This document shows, piece after piece, positions 17,628 through 26,914 of a stretch of 64,000 nt of DNA. Source of the DNA: Helicobacter magdeburgensis (GTDB lineage: Bacteria; Campylobacterota; Campylobacteria; Campylobacterales; Helicobacteraceae); NCBI RefSeq assembly GCF_000765825.2, contig NZ_JRPE02000003.1, positions 124,001 to 188,000 of the forward strand, read 5' to 3'. How positions within the stretch are numbered: the stretch's first letter is position 1; each line of letters opens with the position of its first letter. The notes beneath the pieces were generated by a model, which searched no databases, was not told where the DNA came from, and worked only from the letters and a program-made list of their open reading frames with translations. The position numbers and the translations under genes were made by a program.

Positions 17628-20600
17628 ATGTCAAAATTTAACGAAGAGAGCATAGAAGAGCTATTATTAGAGACTTTGGGGAGTTTTGGCTATGAATGCA
17701 AAAATGCAAAAGAAGTCGCAAGGAAAAAAGATGAATGGATTGTAAAAGAGATATTTTTAGATTCTATTATGCGTATAAACTTTGAATCTAAAAGCAATTA
17801 TGACTTTCTAAGCTTGGAGCAAAAAGAGTATTTAGCCCTTGAAGCGTATAAAAAGATTCTAGCTTTGAGTGATGAAGAAGACTTAATGAGTGCTAATGCG
17901 AAAATGCACGCATACTTGACTTATGGCATTACACTAGAAGCAATGGTAAATAATGAGCAAAGGGGGATTAACCTAGAGTTACTAGACTTTGAGAATGTAG
18001 AAAATAACGCCTTTTTAGCACTCAATCAGTTTGTATTTAGCACAAAAGATTCTGTGCGATGTGATGTTTTGGTATTTGTCAATGGAGTGCCTTTGGTGCT
18101 ATGTGAGCTAAAACACCCCCTTGATATAAACGCAGATTTACACAAAGCATACTTGCAGATAGAAACCTATAAAGAAAAGGCAAAAGAGCTGTTTATCCCA
18201 AATGCGTTGTGTATCATAAGCGATGGGGTAGATTCTAAACTTGGCAGTTTGAATGCGGACTTTACACGCTTTCTAAAATGGCAGGGGCAAGGGGATATGC
18301 TAAGTGAAAATACGCGTGTTGTGGATATTTGCGAAGTATTAAAGCCCTGCGTTTTGCTTGATTTCTTACGCTATTTTATCACTTATGAGCAAAGCTACAC
18401 ACAAGATACACAAGGCTATAAAGAATCTAAACTCAATAAAAAGATCGCCGCATATCATCAATACTACGCTGTAAATAAGGCAATAGAGAGTGCCAGAAAG
18501 GCTATGCAAAGCAGTGAAACAAACAAAAAGGGCGGTGTAGTATGGCACACTCAAGGTAGCGGCAAAAGTCTATCAATGGTGTTTTTCTGTGCTAAAGCCC
18601 TAAAAGAGCTTAATAACCCCACGCTTTTACTACTCACAGATAGGACAGATTTAGATAATCAACTCTTTAATACCTTTGCAAAGTCAAGCGCACTTTTACA
18701 AACAACGCCTTTGCGATGTGAAAGCACAAAGGATTTAAAAGAGAAATTCACGCAAAGAAAAGGCGGGATAATCTTTAGCACAATGCAAAAGTTTAGAGAT
18801 GAAAACGAACGCTTTGAGCTTTTAAGCCAAAGGGGAGATATTATCGTCATTGCCGATGAAGCCCACCGCACACAATATGGCTTTAGTGCAAGACTGCGTA
18901 GTGAATCCCTTGCCTATGGTTACGCACAAAATGTCCGCGATGCCCTGCCAAATGCTACTTATATAGGCTTTAGTGGCACACCCATAGAAAAAGATAATGC
19001 AAATACGCGAAATGTGTTTGGAGACTATATAGACATTTATGATTTTCAAAAAGCCGTAGATGATGGTGCAACCCTGCCTTTATTTTATGAAAGTCGTTTA
19101 GCAAAGCTTCATCTAAGCGAAGAGGGCAAAAAGCTTATAGAATCTTTTGATACAGATAACACGCAAGGTAGTCTCCTAAAGCTACAAGATATTATCGGGG
19201 CAAAAGAGCGATTAAAAAACATTGCCAAAGATATTTTAGAGCATTTCAACGCGAGAAAAGAAAAGCTTAAAGGCAGGGCAATGATAGCGTGTTCTAGCAG
19301 AGAAATTGCCGTGGATTTGTATAATGAGCTAGTAGAGCTTGAGCCAAGTTTGCATAGTGATGACTACACAACAGGCAGGGCAAAGGTTATCATCACTTCA
19401 AGTGCAAGTGATGGTGCAAAGCTTACTAGATTCCATACAAGCAAGGAAGAACAAAGGCATATCGCAAATAGGGCAAATGATATAAATGACTGCCTAGAGT
19501 TTATCATCGTTTGTGATATGTGGCTAACAGGCTTTGACGCACCACCCCTGCATACACTCTATATTGACAAACCTATGAAAGGACACACCCTTATGCAAGC
19601 AATCGCAAGGGTAAATCGCGTATATAAAGATAAGCCCTCCGGGTTAATTGTAGATTATATAGGCATTATGGCAGAGCTTCAAAAAGCCTTGCAGTTTTAC
19701 ACACAAGGTAAATCGCAAAACTTCCTTGTAGATAAGCAAAAGCTAGTAGAAGTCGTCTATGAAAAGCACGAAGTATTAAAGCAAATGTTACACGGCTTTG
19801 AGTATATGGGGTATTTTCAAGCAGACACAAGGGGCAAGCTTGACTTACTCTCACAAATCACAGATAAGATTCTAAGTGATGAAGAGTTAAAAAAGCGATT
19901 TTTAGATGAAGTAGTTAAGCTTGTGAAAGCCTATATTATGGTGCTACCAAATGATGAGATACAAAAGCTTTCAAAAGAAATTGCCTTTTTTGAGTTGCTG
20001 AAAAATCGCATTAAAAAGAGTGAATACTCCAAAGCCCAAGCTGACAATGCACTCAAACAAAGCCTTATTAAGCAAGTCATTGACAAAGAGCTAGTAAGTG
20101 AGGGTATGATAGATATTTTAGATAAAAGTCAAATCAAAACAGAAAATATCTCTATCCTTTCAAATGAGTTTTTAGAGGGTATGAGACATTATAAATATCC
20201 ACATATCGCACTAGAGACTTTACGCAAACTCTTAAATGATGAGTTACAAGCACGACTCCCAAAAGAGCTAAAAAGCAAAGGTTTGTATGAAAAACTTCAT
20301 CAGATTCTAATGCAATATCAAAATAAACTCATAGACGCTGCAAAAGTCATTGAAGAGCTAATAGAGCTAAGCCAAGAACTCATAGCAAGTGATAAGAAAA
20401 AGCAAGATTCAGGCTTAAGCGATTATGAATACGCCTTTTATGAAGCATTGAGTGAGTTTAAAGAAGTAGAAGAGATTATGGGCGTAGAAAAACTGCGTGA
20501 GCTAAGCAAAGCGGTATTTTTTACGATTAAAGAGAATGCTACGCTTGATTGGACTTTGCGTGAGAGTGTGAGAGCAGAGCTTAGACTTGCGGTGAAAAAG

Positions 20601-20705
20601 GTGCTAAAGAAATACGGCTATCCGCCAAATAGCATACAGCTAGGTGTAGATAATGCCATCAAACAAGCCGAGCTTATCGCACAAGAGCTTATGGGGGAGA
20701 AATAA
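17628..20705 (+). CDS. hsdR: type I R-M system restriction subunit
   Basis: HsdR is the DNA-translocating ATPase and nuclease of the type I complex. The N-terminal nuclease shows D146, E160 and K162 (the ELK motif). The helicase motor has Walker A HTQGSGKS at 307-314 and DEAH at 410-413, followed by SGTPIE and the RVNRVYKDK block of motif VI. Length 1025 aa is normal and the frame is intact. ATG at 17628 is preceded by AAAGGA; an in-frame upstream start at 17571 has none. It is separated from hsdS by the opposite-strand ImmA/PIN pair, so it needs its own promoter in the 17532-17627 gap. Confidence 0.95.
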   Translation: MSKFNEESIEELLLETLGSFGYECKNAKEVARKKDEWIVKEIFLDSIMRINFESKSNYDFLSLEQKEYLALEAYKKILALSDEEDLMSANAKMHAYLTYGITLEAMVNNEQRGINLELLDFENVENNAFLALNQFVFSTKDSVRCDVLVFVNGVPLVLCELKHPLDINADLHKAYLQIETYKEKAKELFIPNALCIISDGVDSKLGSLNADFTRFLKWQGQGDMLSENTRVVDICEVLKPCVLLDFLRYFITYEQSYTQDTQGYKESKLNKKIAAYHQYYAVNKAIESARKAMQSSETNKKGGVVWHTQGSGKSLSMVFFCAKALKELNNPTLLLLTDRTDLDNQLFNTFAKSSALLQTTPLRCESTKDLKEKFTQRKGGIIFSTMQKFRDENERFELLSQRGDIIVIADEAHRTQYGFSARLRSESLAYGYAQNVRDALPNATYIGFSGTPIEKDNANTRNVFGDYIDIYDFQKAVDDGATLPLFYESRLAKLHLSEEGKKLIESFDTDNTQGSLLKLQDIIGAKERLKNIAKDILEHFNARKEKLKGRAMIACSSREIAVDLYNELVELEPSLHSDDYTTGRAKVIITSSASDGAKLTRFHTSKEEQRHIANRANDINDCLEFIIVCDMWLTGFDAPPLHTLYIDKPMKGHTLMQAIARVNRVYKDKPSGLIVDYIGIMAELQKALQFYTQGKSQNFLVDKQKLVEVVYEKHEVLKQMLHGFEYMGYFQADTRGKLDLLSQITDKILSDEELKKRFLDEVVKLVKAYIMVLPNDEIQKLSKEIAFFELLKNRIKKSEYSKAQADNALKQSLIKQVIDKELVSEGMIDILDKSQIKTENISILSNEFLEGMRHYKYPHIALETLRKLLNDELQARLPKELKSKGLYEKLHQILMQYQNKLIDAAKVIEELIELSQELIASDKKKQDSGLSDYEYAFYEALSEFKEVEEIMGVEKLRELSKAVFFTIKENATLDWTLRESVRAELRLAVKKVLKKYGYPPNSIQLGVDNAIKQAELIAQELMGEK

Positions 20706-20841
20706 TCACATATAAGCAAAGGTTGGCTAACGAATATAGAGCAAGTAGAGCTAAGGGGCAGATTCTATTGCTTGATTTAGATTGTATTCCAAAGCTTTGC
20801 ATTTAGAATCTTTGCTATCAAATAAGCTAAATTTTTGCACC

Positions 20842-22065
20842 CTACAACCACTTAGCATTCCCTGTAAAACTTACAGATAGCCAAATCTTATAGCTTGGAA
20901 TATCAAGGGATTTTTCAATCCTATCTCGCACACAATCAAACTCCGCTACCGAACTAATCTTGCAATTTTTATCTATTAAGATATTCACTTCCACCATATA
21001 GAATCGCCCCGATTTCGCTACGTGCGTATCATAATCGCTAAAGCCAAAATCTTTACTCAAAGATTCCATAATTTGCGTGATTTTAGAATCAATCTCACTT
21101 GGGGCAACCATAATCAAATCTTTAAAATTCGCAATGGCTATGCGGATAGGCGAGACACACAGCATTAACGATAGCACCGCTAAAAGCAAGGGATCAACAT
21201 ACATCGCTAAAGCACTCTTAGGACTAAGCACAAAATAAATCACACCAAAAGCCCCCAATGCCCCCAAATACAGCACGCAGTCAATCTTCCACTCCGTATT
21301 ATCCACTTTAATCAAATCAGATTCTAAAAGTCGCGTATAAAACAGCGTATAAATAAACAAAATCGCACAAAACACAAACGCACACAGACTATACGCCACC
21401 GCCCCGCCAAGCTCCACTGCATAGCCGCCGTGAATGATACTTTGCAGGGCATTGATAAAAGCATACACGCACACAAAGACTAGCACAAGGGATTTAAAGA
21501 GATTTACCATCGGCTCAAAGCGGACATAGCCGTATTGAAAAATGTCATCATCTTCCTTGTAAATGTAGCGAGAAGTAATCACGCTTAAAGCCCCAAGCCC
21601 CACGCTAATTAACGCTACAAAACCATCAAAAATCACCGCCATAGATTTTACAAAGATTCCAAAGCTAATGCCAAAAATCGCTAGGATTAATGCACTATAC
21701 ATTGAGACTTTAAGGACAAACTGCTCTTTTTGTGCCGCTTTTTTAGAATCTGTCTTAAGGACGTGTTTTAAGGCTAGAATCTGTGCTTTATGCTTGTCTT
21801 GATTCTGTGTTGCGGGGTGATTAGATTCTGTGTGGTTAGAATCCATAAGGGTAGAATCTACGCTAGATTCTATGGGGTTTGTGGGGTTAGGTTGTGCTGT
21901 GTTAGATTCTAAAGGTTGCTTTTCTAAAGGTTGTTTAGATTCTAAATCTTGTTTGGAAACTGAATCTTGTTTAGATTCTAAATCTCGCTTAGAATCTTGT
22001 TTGCTTTTCCGCACACTTGTGCCATAAGAGCGGCGGTTGTATGTCGTATCTTGCTGTGTAGTCAT
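20842..22065 (-). CDS. cation diffusion facilitator family exporter with repetitive N-terminal tail
   Basis: Inner-membrane divalent metal/proton antiporter of the CzcD/FieF family. After residue 120 come six hydrophobic helices; metal-site candidates are D in FDGFVAL and D in the second membrane site YVDPLL. The cytoplasmic C-terminal domain (about 315-400) includes DTHVAKSGRFYMVEVNI. The first 110 residues are not part of the family fold: they are runs of SKQD/LESKQ/ESN units encoded by at least nine AGATTCT/AGAATCT heptamers between 21745 and 21997. Start ATG at 22065. Metal (Fe, Zn, Co or Ni) cannot be read. The 136 bp downstream hold nothing I recognise. Confidence 0.85.
   Translation of the reverse strand: MTTQQDTTYNRRSYGTSVRKSKQDSKRDLESKQDSVSKQDLESKQPLEKQPLESNTAQPNPTNPIESSVDSTLMDSNHTESNHPATQNQDKHKAQILALKHVLKTDSKKAAQKEQFVLKVSMYSALILAIFGISFGIFVKSMAVIFDGFVALISVGLGALSVITSRYIYKEDDDIFQYGYVRFEPMVNLFKSLVLVFVCVYAFINALQSIIHGGYAVELGGAVAYSLCAFVFCAILFIYTLFYTRLLESDLIKVDNTEWKIDCVLYLGALGAFGVIYFVLSPKSALAMYVDPLLLAVLSLMLCVSPIRIAIANFKDLIMVAPSEIDSKITQIMESLSKDFGFSDYDTHVAKSGRFYMVEVNILIDKNCKISSVAEFDCVRDRIEKSLDIPSYKIWLSVSFTGNAKWL
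21745..21997. repeat. dense cluster of AGATTCT/AGAATCT heptamers
   Basis: Nine exact copies in 253 bp, in both orientations, at 21745, 21776, 21823, 21853, 21865, 21904, 21937, 21973 and 21991. About 0.05 copies are expected by base composition (rough hand estimate). They encode the low-complexity tail of the cation exporter. Confidence 0.9.
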
Positions 22066-22170
22066 TATGCAGCCTTGTAGATTGGTATTCCTACAAATGA
22101 TTATGATTAAAAATGATTAATACGCAAAGGCTATAATTGCGGGTGTATTTTGGGAGTTGAAAGGGTAAAA

Positions 22171-22671
22171 ATGATTCAAAAAATCAACACAAAAATCACT
22201 ATGAGTAAAAATCTAGCGTGGCTTTTAATCCTAATTGGCGGGATTTGTGAAGTGGCGTGGGTGAGTGGGCTAAAGTATGCCGACACACTGCCGCTAAAGG
22301 CTTTGACCGGTGTTGGCATTGCCTTTTCTTTCACTTGTGCGGTTCTAGCGATGAAAAGGCTAGAGGTTAGCATTGTGTATAGCGTGTTTGTTGGCATTGG
22401 CACGGGCGGTGTGGTGGTGGCTGAGATTGTGCTATTTGGCGAGGAGGCATCACTCATAAAAATCGCTCTTATCTCAACGCTTATGCTTGGAGTGTTGGGG
22501 CTAAAATGTAGCGTCAAAGAGAGTAAAACCGCACAAGACATACACGATTATTTGCCACAAGAGCTAGAATCTTTGTTTATAGAATCTAGCGATACGCAAC
22601 AGGATTCTACAATGGCTTCAAAAAAAGCTGAATCTAGGACTTCCAATACAGATTCTACAAAGGATAAATAA
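22171..22671 (+). CDS. SMR-family multidrug/guanidinium exporter subunit, long
   Basis: Small multidrug resistance protein with four membrane helices (residues about 12-105). The family glutamate is in GGICEVAWVSGLKYAD near residue 23, and GIGTGGVV matches helix 3. The ATG at 22171 has GAAAGGG upstream; TTG at 22150 and ATG at 22201 are weaker. The C-terminal 50 residues (Ser/Glu/Asp-rich) go beyond the usual 105-aa length and coincide with AGAATCT motifs. Its stop shares one base with the start of a second SMR gene, so the two probably form a heterodimeric pump like other paired SMRs. Substrate unknown. Confidence 0.85.
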   Translation: MIQKINTKITMSKNLAWLLILIGGICEVAWVSGLKYADTLPLKALTGVGIAFSFTCAVLAMKRLEVSIVYSVFVGIGTGGVVVAEIVLFGEEASLIKIALISTLMLGVLGLKCSVKESKTAQDIHDYLPQELESLFIESSDTQQDSTMASKKAESRTSNTDSTKDK

Positions 22672-22988
22672 TGCTACATTGGATTTTACTTTTTATTGCT
22701 GGGGTGTTTGAAATCGCTGGTGTATGGACGATGAAAAAGCTCATTGATACCAAAAATAAAATCTATATTTTGTGTCTTGCGCTGATTTTTGCAGGGAACT
22801 TTACCTGCCTATCTATTGCTATGCAAGAGATTTCTATGGGCGTGGCGTATGCGATATGGACGGGCATTGGTGCGGCTGGTGGGGTGCTTGTTGGGATTGT
22901 GTTTTTTAAAGAGGATAAGTCATTTTTGAAGCTTTTTTGCGTATGTGTGATTATCGCTTCTAGCGTGGGATTAAAGGCGTTAGGTTAG
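22671..22988 (+). CDS. SMR-family exporter subunit, partner
   Basis: Four-helix SMR protein of normal length (105 aa). The key glutamate lies in FIAGVFEIAGVWTMKK (E13), and AYAIWTGIGAAGG is the typical helix-3 packing motif of the SugE/Gdx group. The ATG overlaps the stop codon of the upstream SMR gene by one base (TAATG), so translation is coupled. Paired SMR genes of unequal length generally work together in opposite membrane orientations. Toxic cation or guanidinium export is inferred from the family; no riboswitch is recognised upstream. Confidence 0.87.
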   Translation: MLHWILLFIAGVFEIAGVWTMKKLIDTKNKIYILCLALIFAGNFTCLSIAMQEISMGVAYAIWTGIGAAGGVLVGIVFFKEDKSFLKLFCVCVIIASSVGLKALG

Positions 22989-23064
22989 ATTTTTCACACA
23001 AAAGGCAAAATTTTCATTATAATGCGTGGTTTAGATTCTGCATATCAAATGAAGGGAGAGAATT

Positions 23065-24276
23065 ATGGCAATTAAAAAAGTCGTTTTGGCATACAGCGGT
23101 GGGCTTGATACAAGCGTGATTTTAAAGTGGCTTGGGGATAACTACAACTGCGAGGTGGTAACTTTCACCGCAGACATTGGACAGGGCGAGGAAGTAGAAC
23201 CCGCAAGGGCTAAGGCGTTGAAGCTTGGCATTAAGAGTGAGAATATTTTCATTGAGGACTTGAGAGAAGAGTTTATCAAGGATTTTGTATTCCCTATGTT
23301 TCGCACGAACACCATTTATGAGGGCGAGTATCTGCTAGGCACAAGTATCGCGCGACCTTTGATTGCAAAAAGGCTTGTAGAGATAGCAAAAGCCGTTGGA
23401 GCGGACGCAATAGCACACGGCGCAACGGGCAAGGGCAATGATCAAGTGCGATTTGAGCTTGGAGCGTATGCGTTAAATCCTGATATAAAAGTCATCGCCC
23501 CTTGGCGTGAGTGGGACTTAAACAGCCGTGAAAAGCTTTTAGCCTATGCAGAATCTGCTGGTATTAGCATTGAGAAAAAGCCTAATAAATCGCCATACTC
23601 AATGGACGCAAACCTGCTTCATATCAGCTATGAAGGGCAGATTCTAGAAGATCCAAATGCTGAGCCTGAAGAGGATATGTGGCGTTGGAGTGTCTCACCG
23701 ATGAACGCACCAAATGAGCCTGAATCTATCAAGCTTGAGTTTGAAAAGGGCGATGGCGTGGCGATTAATGGAGAGAGATTAAGCCCGGCAAGATTCTGGG
23801 CGAAACTCAATGAGCTAGGGGGCAAACACGGCATAGGGCGGCTTGATTTAGTAGAAAATCGCTATGTGGGTATGAAGTCTCGTGGCTGCTATGAAACGCC
23901 CGGTGGCACGATATATCTAAAAGCTCATCGTGCGATAGAATCTTTGTGTCTTGATAGGGAAGAGGCACATTTAAAAGATTCTATAATGCCAAAGTATGCA
24001 GAGCTCATTTATAATGGCTATTGGTTTAGCCCAGAGCGCGAGGCATTACAAGCACTTATTGATAAGACACAGCAAAAAGTAAGTGGAGTAGTGCGCCTTA
24101 AACTCTATAAAGGGAATGTCATTGTTATAGGGCGAGAATCTAAAAATTCTTTATTTAATGCAGCATATAGCACTTTTGAGGAAGATTCTGTATATAATCA
24201 AAAAGATGCCGCAGGGTTTATTAAGCTTAATGCTTTACGCCTTATCATCGCAGGAAAGGCAAATAGGGATAAATAA
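23065..24276 (+). CDS. argG: argininosuccinate synthase
   Basis: Seventh step of arginine synthesis: joins citrulline and aspartate with ATP. The N-type ATP pyrophosphatase loop AYSGGLDTS is at residues 9-17; [14 protein letters not shown] and [16 protein letters not shown] are family blocks. 403 aa is the normal length. AGGGAGAG lies just before the ATG. The next gene starts right after the stop, so both may share one transcript. Nothing unusual seen. Confidence 0.96.
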   Translation: MAIKKVVLAYSGGLDTSVILKWLGDNYNCEVVTFTADIGQGEEVEPARAKALKLGIKSENIFIEDLREEFIKDFVFPMFRTNTIYEGEYLLGTSIARPLIAKRLVEIAKAVGADAIAHGATGKGNDQVRFELGAYALNPDIKVIAPWREWDLNSREKLLAYAESAGISIEKKPNKSPYSMDANLLHISYEGQILEDPNAEPEEDMWRWSVSPMNAPNEPESIKLEFEKGDGVAINGERLSPARFWAKLNELGGKHGIGRLDLVENRYVGMKSRGCYETPGGTIYLKAHRAIESLCLDREEAHLKDSIMPKYAELIYNGYWFSPEREALQALIDKTQQKVSGVVRLKLYKGNVIVIGRESKNSLFNAAYSTFEEDSVYNQKDAAGFIKLNALRLIIAGKANRDK

Positions 24277-24279
24277 GTG

Positions 24280-25794
24280 ATGAGGGGGTTAAGATTTTGT
24301 ATCTTAGTATTTTTATTTTGCACATATATTTATGCCGAGCCTAATAAAAATAGTCCATTTGTGCTCAACTTTGATGATATTTCTCAAATCACCTCTCTAG
24401 CAGGAGCGGATTTATTAGAATCTTCATTTATAAAAGATTCTAAAACAAAAAAAGTTCTAATGATTTCAGATTTTAATAATTTGAGTGATTTTGATATTGA
24501 CATTGGGCTTTTGGCGCGGAAGATTATCACGGACACGGTAAGCTCACAAAAAATCACACTTACTGCAGCGATTGCTGGAAATGCTTTTAATGCTGACCCG
24601 AGCCTTGATAAGATTCGTGCAATGCGTAACAATGAGGAGTTTGCCGACATTATCCCTAAAGGCACATTGATTGCTCCTAAATATTCCTTAAGTGCGCGGA
24701 TTACAAATGATACAACAAAGCAAGGCAGTTTGCATATTGTGTCTTATCATTTTATTTTTAGCATTGTGAATCTAGAGAGCGGTTTGGTGGAGTGGGACTA
24801 TATTGAGCATATTAAAAAGGCAAGTAAAGAGCCGCTTCCTCTTGAACGAGAATCTCTTTATGGCAAAAAATGTCTTGCTGCTTCTTTACCTTTAAAAGAG
24901 CAAAAAGCAGCGTGTGAAGTCGCAATAAGTGAGGTTTGGCTCGGTATTTTTGAGAGCATTCCGCAAAACAAAAAGCCACTCTTGCATTCTTACGCACTTA
25001 AGGCGTGTGAGCTAGATTCTCCTTTTGGCTGTCGGGCGTTAGGTGCGAGTTATAAATTTGAAAAAAAAGATTTGAGTAATGCAAAAAAATATTATGAAAA
25101 AGCCTGTGATAATAAAGATGGTGGAGGTTGCTATAATCTTTCCATTATATATGAACACGCGCAGGGTGTGGCACAAAATATCCCCCTTGCTAAAAAATAC
25201 GCCACTTTGTCGTGTAACTATGGATTTAAGGCAGGTTGTGAGAATCTAAAGGCTTTAGAGCAATATAGTGAAAATGAGAATCTTGATAGGTATGGCTTAA
25301 TGTATAAGAGTGATTGTGAAGATGGTTTAGGCACTGCTTGTGAGAGGCTTTCATCTTACTATTATCACGGCTTTGGTGGAGCAAATAAGAATCACACACA
25401 GGCAAGAATCCTTTTAGAAAAAGGCTGTGAGCTAAAAGATGCAAATAGTTGTTATCAATTAGGATTATGGGAAATGCAGGGCTTAGGTGGAACGACTAAA
25501 GATGCAAATAAAGCCTTAGAGCATACATTATTTGCTTGTGAAAGTGATGTGAAAAGAAATTGCAAAGCCGTGAGTGCTTTGAGCGAAGAAAAGGCAAATA
25601 TTTACAGATGTGAGGAGCATACAAAAATCATTATTAATGTAGCGTGTTCAGGTGCTGCTAGCATATATGAGCACGGCTTTGGAAGTGTGAGTAGTAATAA
25701 TGAATTAGCATTGAAATATTATCAAAAAGCTTGTAAGGGTGGATTAGATAATGCTTGTTCAATGTTTAATAGCTTGCAACAAAAGCTCAAATAA
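24280..25794 (+). CDS. LpoB-like domain fused to Sel1/Hcp cysteine-rich repeats, secreted
   Basis: Exported protein with a signal peptide (first 19 residues, ending YIYA). Residues about 50-190 resemble a penicillin-binding-protein activator LpoB domain: ISDFNNL, a long helix with LLARKI, AAIAGN, and SGLVEWDYIEHIKK at the end. From about residue 220 come Sel1-type repeats with paired cysteines (ALKACELDSPFGCRALG, YYEKACDNKDGGGCYNL), like the Helicobacter cysteine-rich Hcp proteins. The start is ATG 24280 or GTG 24277, with no clear ribosome site, 0-3 bp after argG. minD follows. A role in cell-wall synthesis or host interaction is inference; the fusion is unusual to me. Confidence 0.72.
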   Translation: MRGLRFCILVFLFCTYIYAEPNKNSPFVLNFDDISQITSLAGADLLESSFIKDSKTKKVLMISDFNNLSDFDIDIGLLARKIITDTVSSQKITLTAAIAGNAFNADPSLDKIRAMRNNEEFADIIPKGTLIAPKYSLSARITNDTTKQGSLHIVSYHFIFSIVNLESGLVEWDYIEHIKKASKEPLPLERESLYGKKCLAASLPLKEQKAACEVAISEVWLGIFESIPQNKKPLLHSYALKACELDSPFGCRALGASYKFEKKDLSNAKKYYEKACDNKDGGGCYNLSIIYEHAQGVAQNIPLAKKYATLSCNYGFKAGCENLKALEQYSENENLDRYGLMYKSDCEDGLGTACERLSSYYYHGFGGANKNHTQARILLEKGCELKDANSCYQLGLWEMQGLGGTTKDANKALEHTLFACESDVKRNCKAVSALSEEKANIYRCEEHTKIIINVACSGAASIYEHGFGSVSSNNELALKYYQKACKGGLDNACSMFNSLQQKLK

Positions 25795-25852
25795 GCGCAT
25801 ACTAAACTTTAGCATTATATAATGATATTTTAATTGATAAATGGGAGCAGAT

Positions 25853-26668
25853 ATGGCACAAGTTATTACGATTACTTCAGGTAAAGGCGGTGTGGGCAAA
25901 TCTACCGCAACAGCAAATCTCGCTGTGGGTTTAGCTATGGAGCTAGAATCTAGCGGGAAGAAAGTTGTAGCGATAGATTTTGATATTGGTTTGCGTAACC
26001 TTGATATGCTCCTTGGGCTAGAAAATCGCATTGTATATGATGTCATTGATGTAATGGAAGGTAAATGTAATCTCTCACAAGCCCTCATCAATCATAAAAA
26101 AACAAAAAATCTTTACTTTCTTCCCGCTTCGCAAACAAAGGATAAGACGATACTTGATAAGGATAAGGTTGGCGCGTTGATTGATGAGCTAAGGCAGAAG
26201 TTTGATTTCGTGCTGATAGATTCTCCAGCTGGGATTGAAGGGGGATTTGAACACGCTATTTTATGGGCGGATAGGGCGTTAATCGTGGTAACGCCAGAGG
26301 TTAGCTCCGTGCGGGATAGCGATAGGGTAATAGGCATAATTGATGCAAAAAGTCATAAGGCACAAAATAATGAAGAGGTGCAAAAGCATATCATCATTAA
26401 TCGCATTAAGCCAGAGCTTGTGAAAAAGGGCGAGATGCTTTCAACCGATGATGTGTTAGGCATACTTGCCTTGCCTCTTATTGGGCTTATCCCAGAGGAT
26501 AGTAAAATTGTGAGTGCGACAAATAATGGTGAGCCGGTTATCTATACACAAGCCCCAAGTGCCAAATCGTATGCAAATATTGCAAAGCGGATTCTAGGAG
26601 TAGATGTGCCTTTTGAGAGCTTAGAGAGTGAGGGAATGCTAGGGGCGTTAAAAAGGATATTTAAATGA
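25853..26668 (+). CDS. minD: septum-site determining ATPase MinD
   Basis: Membrane-cycling ATPase that, with MinC and MinE, keeps the division septum at midcell. The deviant Walker A GKGGVGKS is at residues 10-17, with [10 protein letters not shown] and the LIDSPAGIE Walker B. The C-terminal amphipathic membrane helix GALKRIFK is present. ATG at 25853 is preceded by GGGAG; an in-frame ATG at 25841 would add four residues but lies on that ribosome site. The stop overlaps the minE start in ATGA. A minC gene is not in this window. Confidence 0.96.
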   Translation: MAQVITITSGKGGVGKSTATANLAVGLAMELESSGKKVVAIDFDIGLRNLDMLLGLENRIVYDVIDVMEGKCNLSQALINHKKTKNLYFLPASQTKDKTILDKDKVGALIDELRQKFDFVLIDSPAGIEGGFEHAILWADRALIVVTPEVSSVRDSDRVIGIIDAKSHKAQNNEEVQKHIIINRIKPELVKKGEMLSTDDVLGILALPLIGLIPEDSKIVSATNNGEPVIYTQAPSAKSYANIAKRILGVDVPFESLESEGMLGALKRIFK

Positions 26669-26901
26669 GTTTGTTTGGTGTGTTTGGTAGCTCCAAAAAA
26701 AGTGCGACAAACGCAAGGGAGCGGCTTAAACTTGTGCTGTCCCACGAACGCACCGCAAATATCCCCTACCTTGAGGATATGCAAAAAGAGATTCTGCAAG
26801 TGGTGCAGAAATACACAAAAGCAACCGACATACATTTCAGCACAAATAGCAATAGCCACATATCCACCCTTGAAGTGCAAATCACGCTAGGTAACGCATA
26901 G
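26665..26901 (+). CDS. minE: cell division topological specificity factor MinE
   Basis: Drives MinD off the membrane and makes the Min system oscillate. The 78-residue length, start [14 protein letters not shown] (membrane-binding), [13 protein letters not shown] (MinD-binding helix) and the C-terminal dimer domain fit the family. It overlaps minD by 4 bp. Order minD-minE-dprA is the same as I recall in H. pylori, except that a deacetylase-like gene is inserted here before dprA. Confidence 0.96.
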   Translation: MSLFGVFGSSKKSATNARERLKLVLSHERTANIPYLEDMQKEILQVVQKYTKATDIHFSTNSNSHISTLEVQITLGNA

Positions 26902-26914
26902 TGAAAGGGAATGT

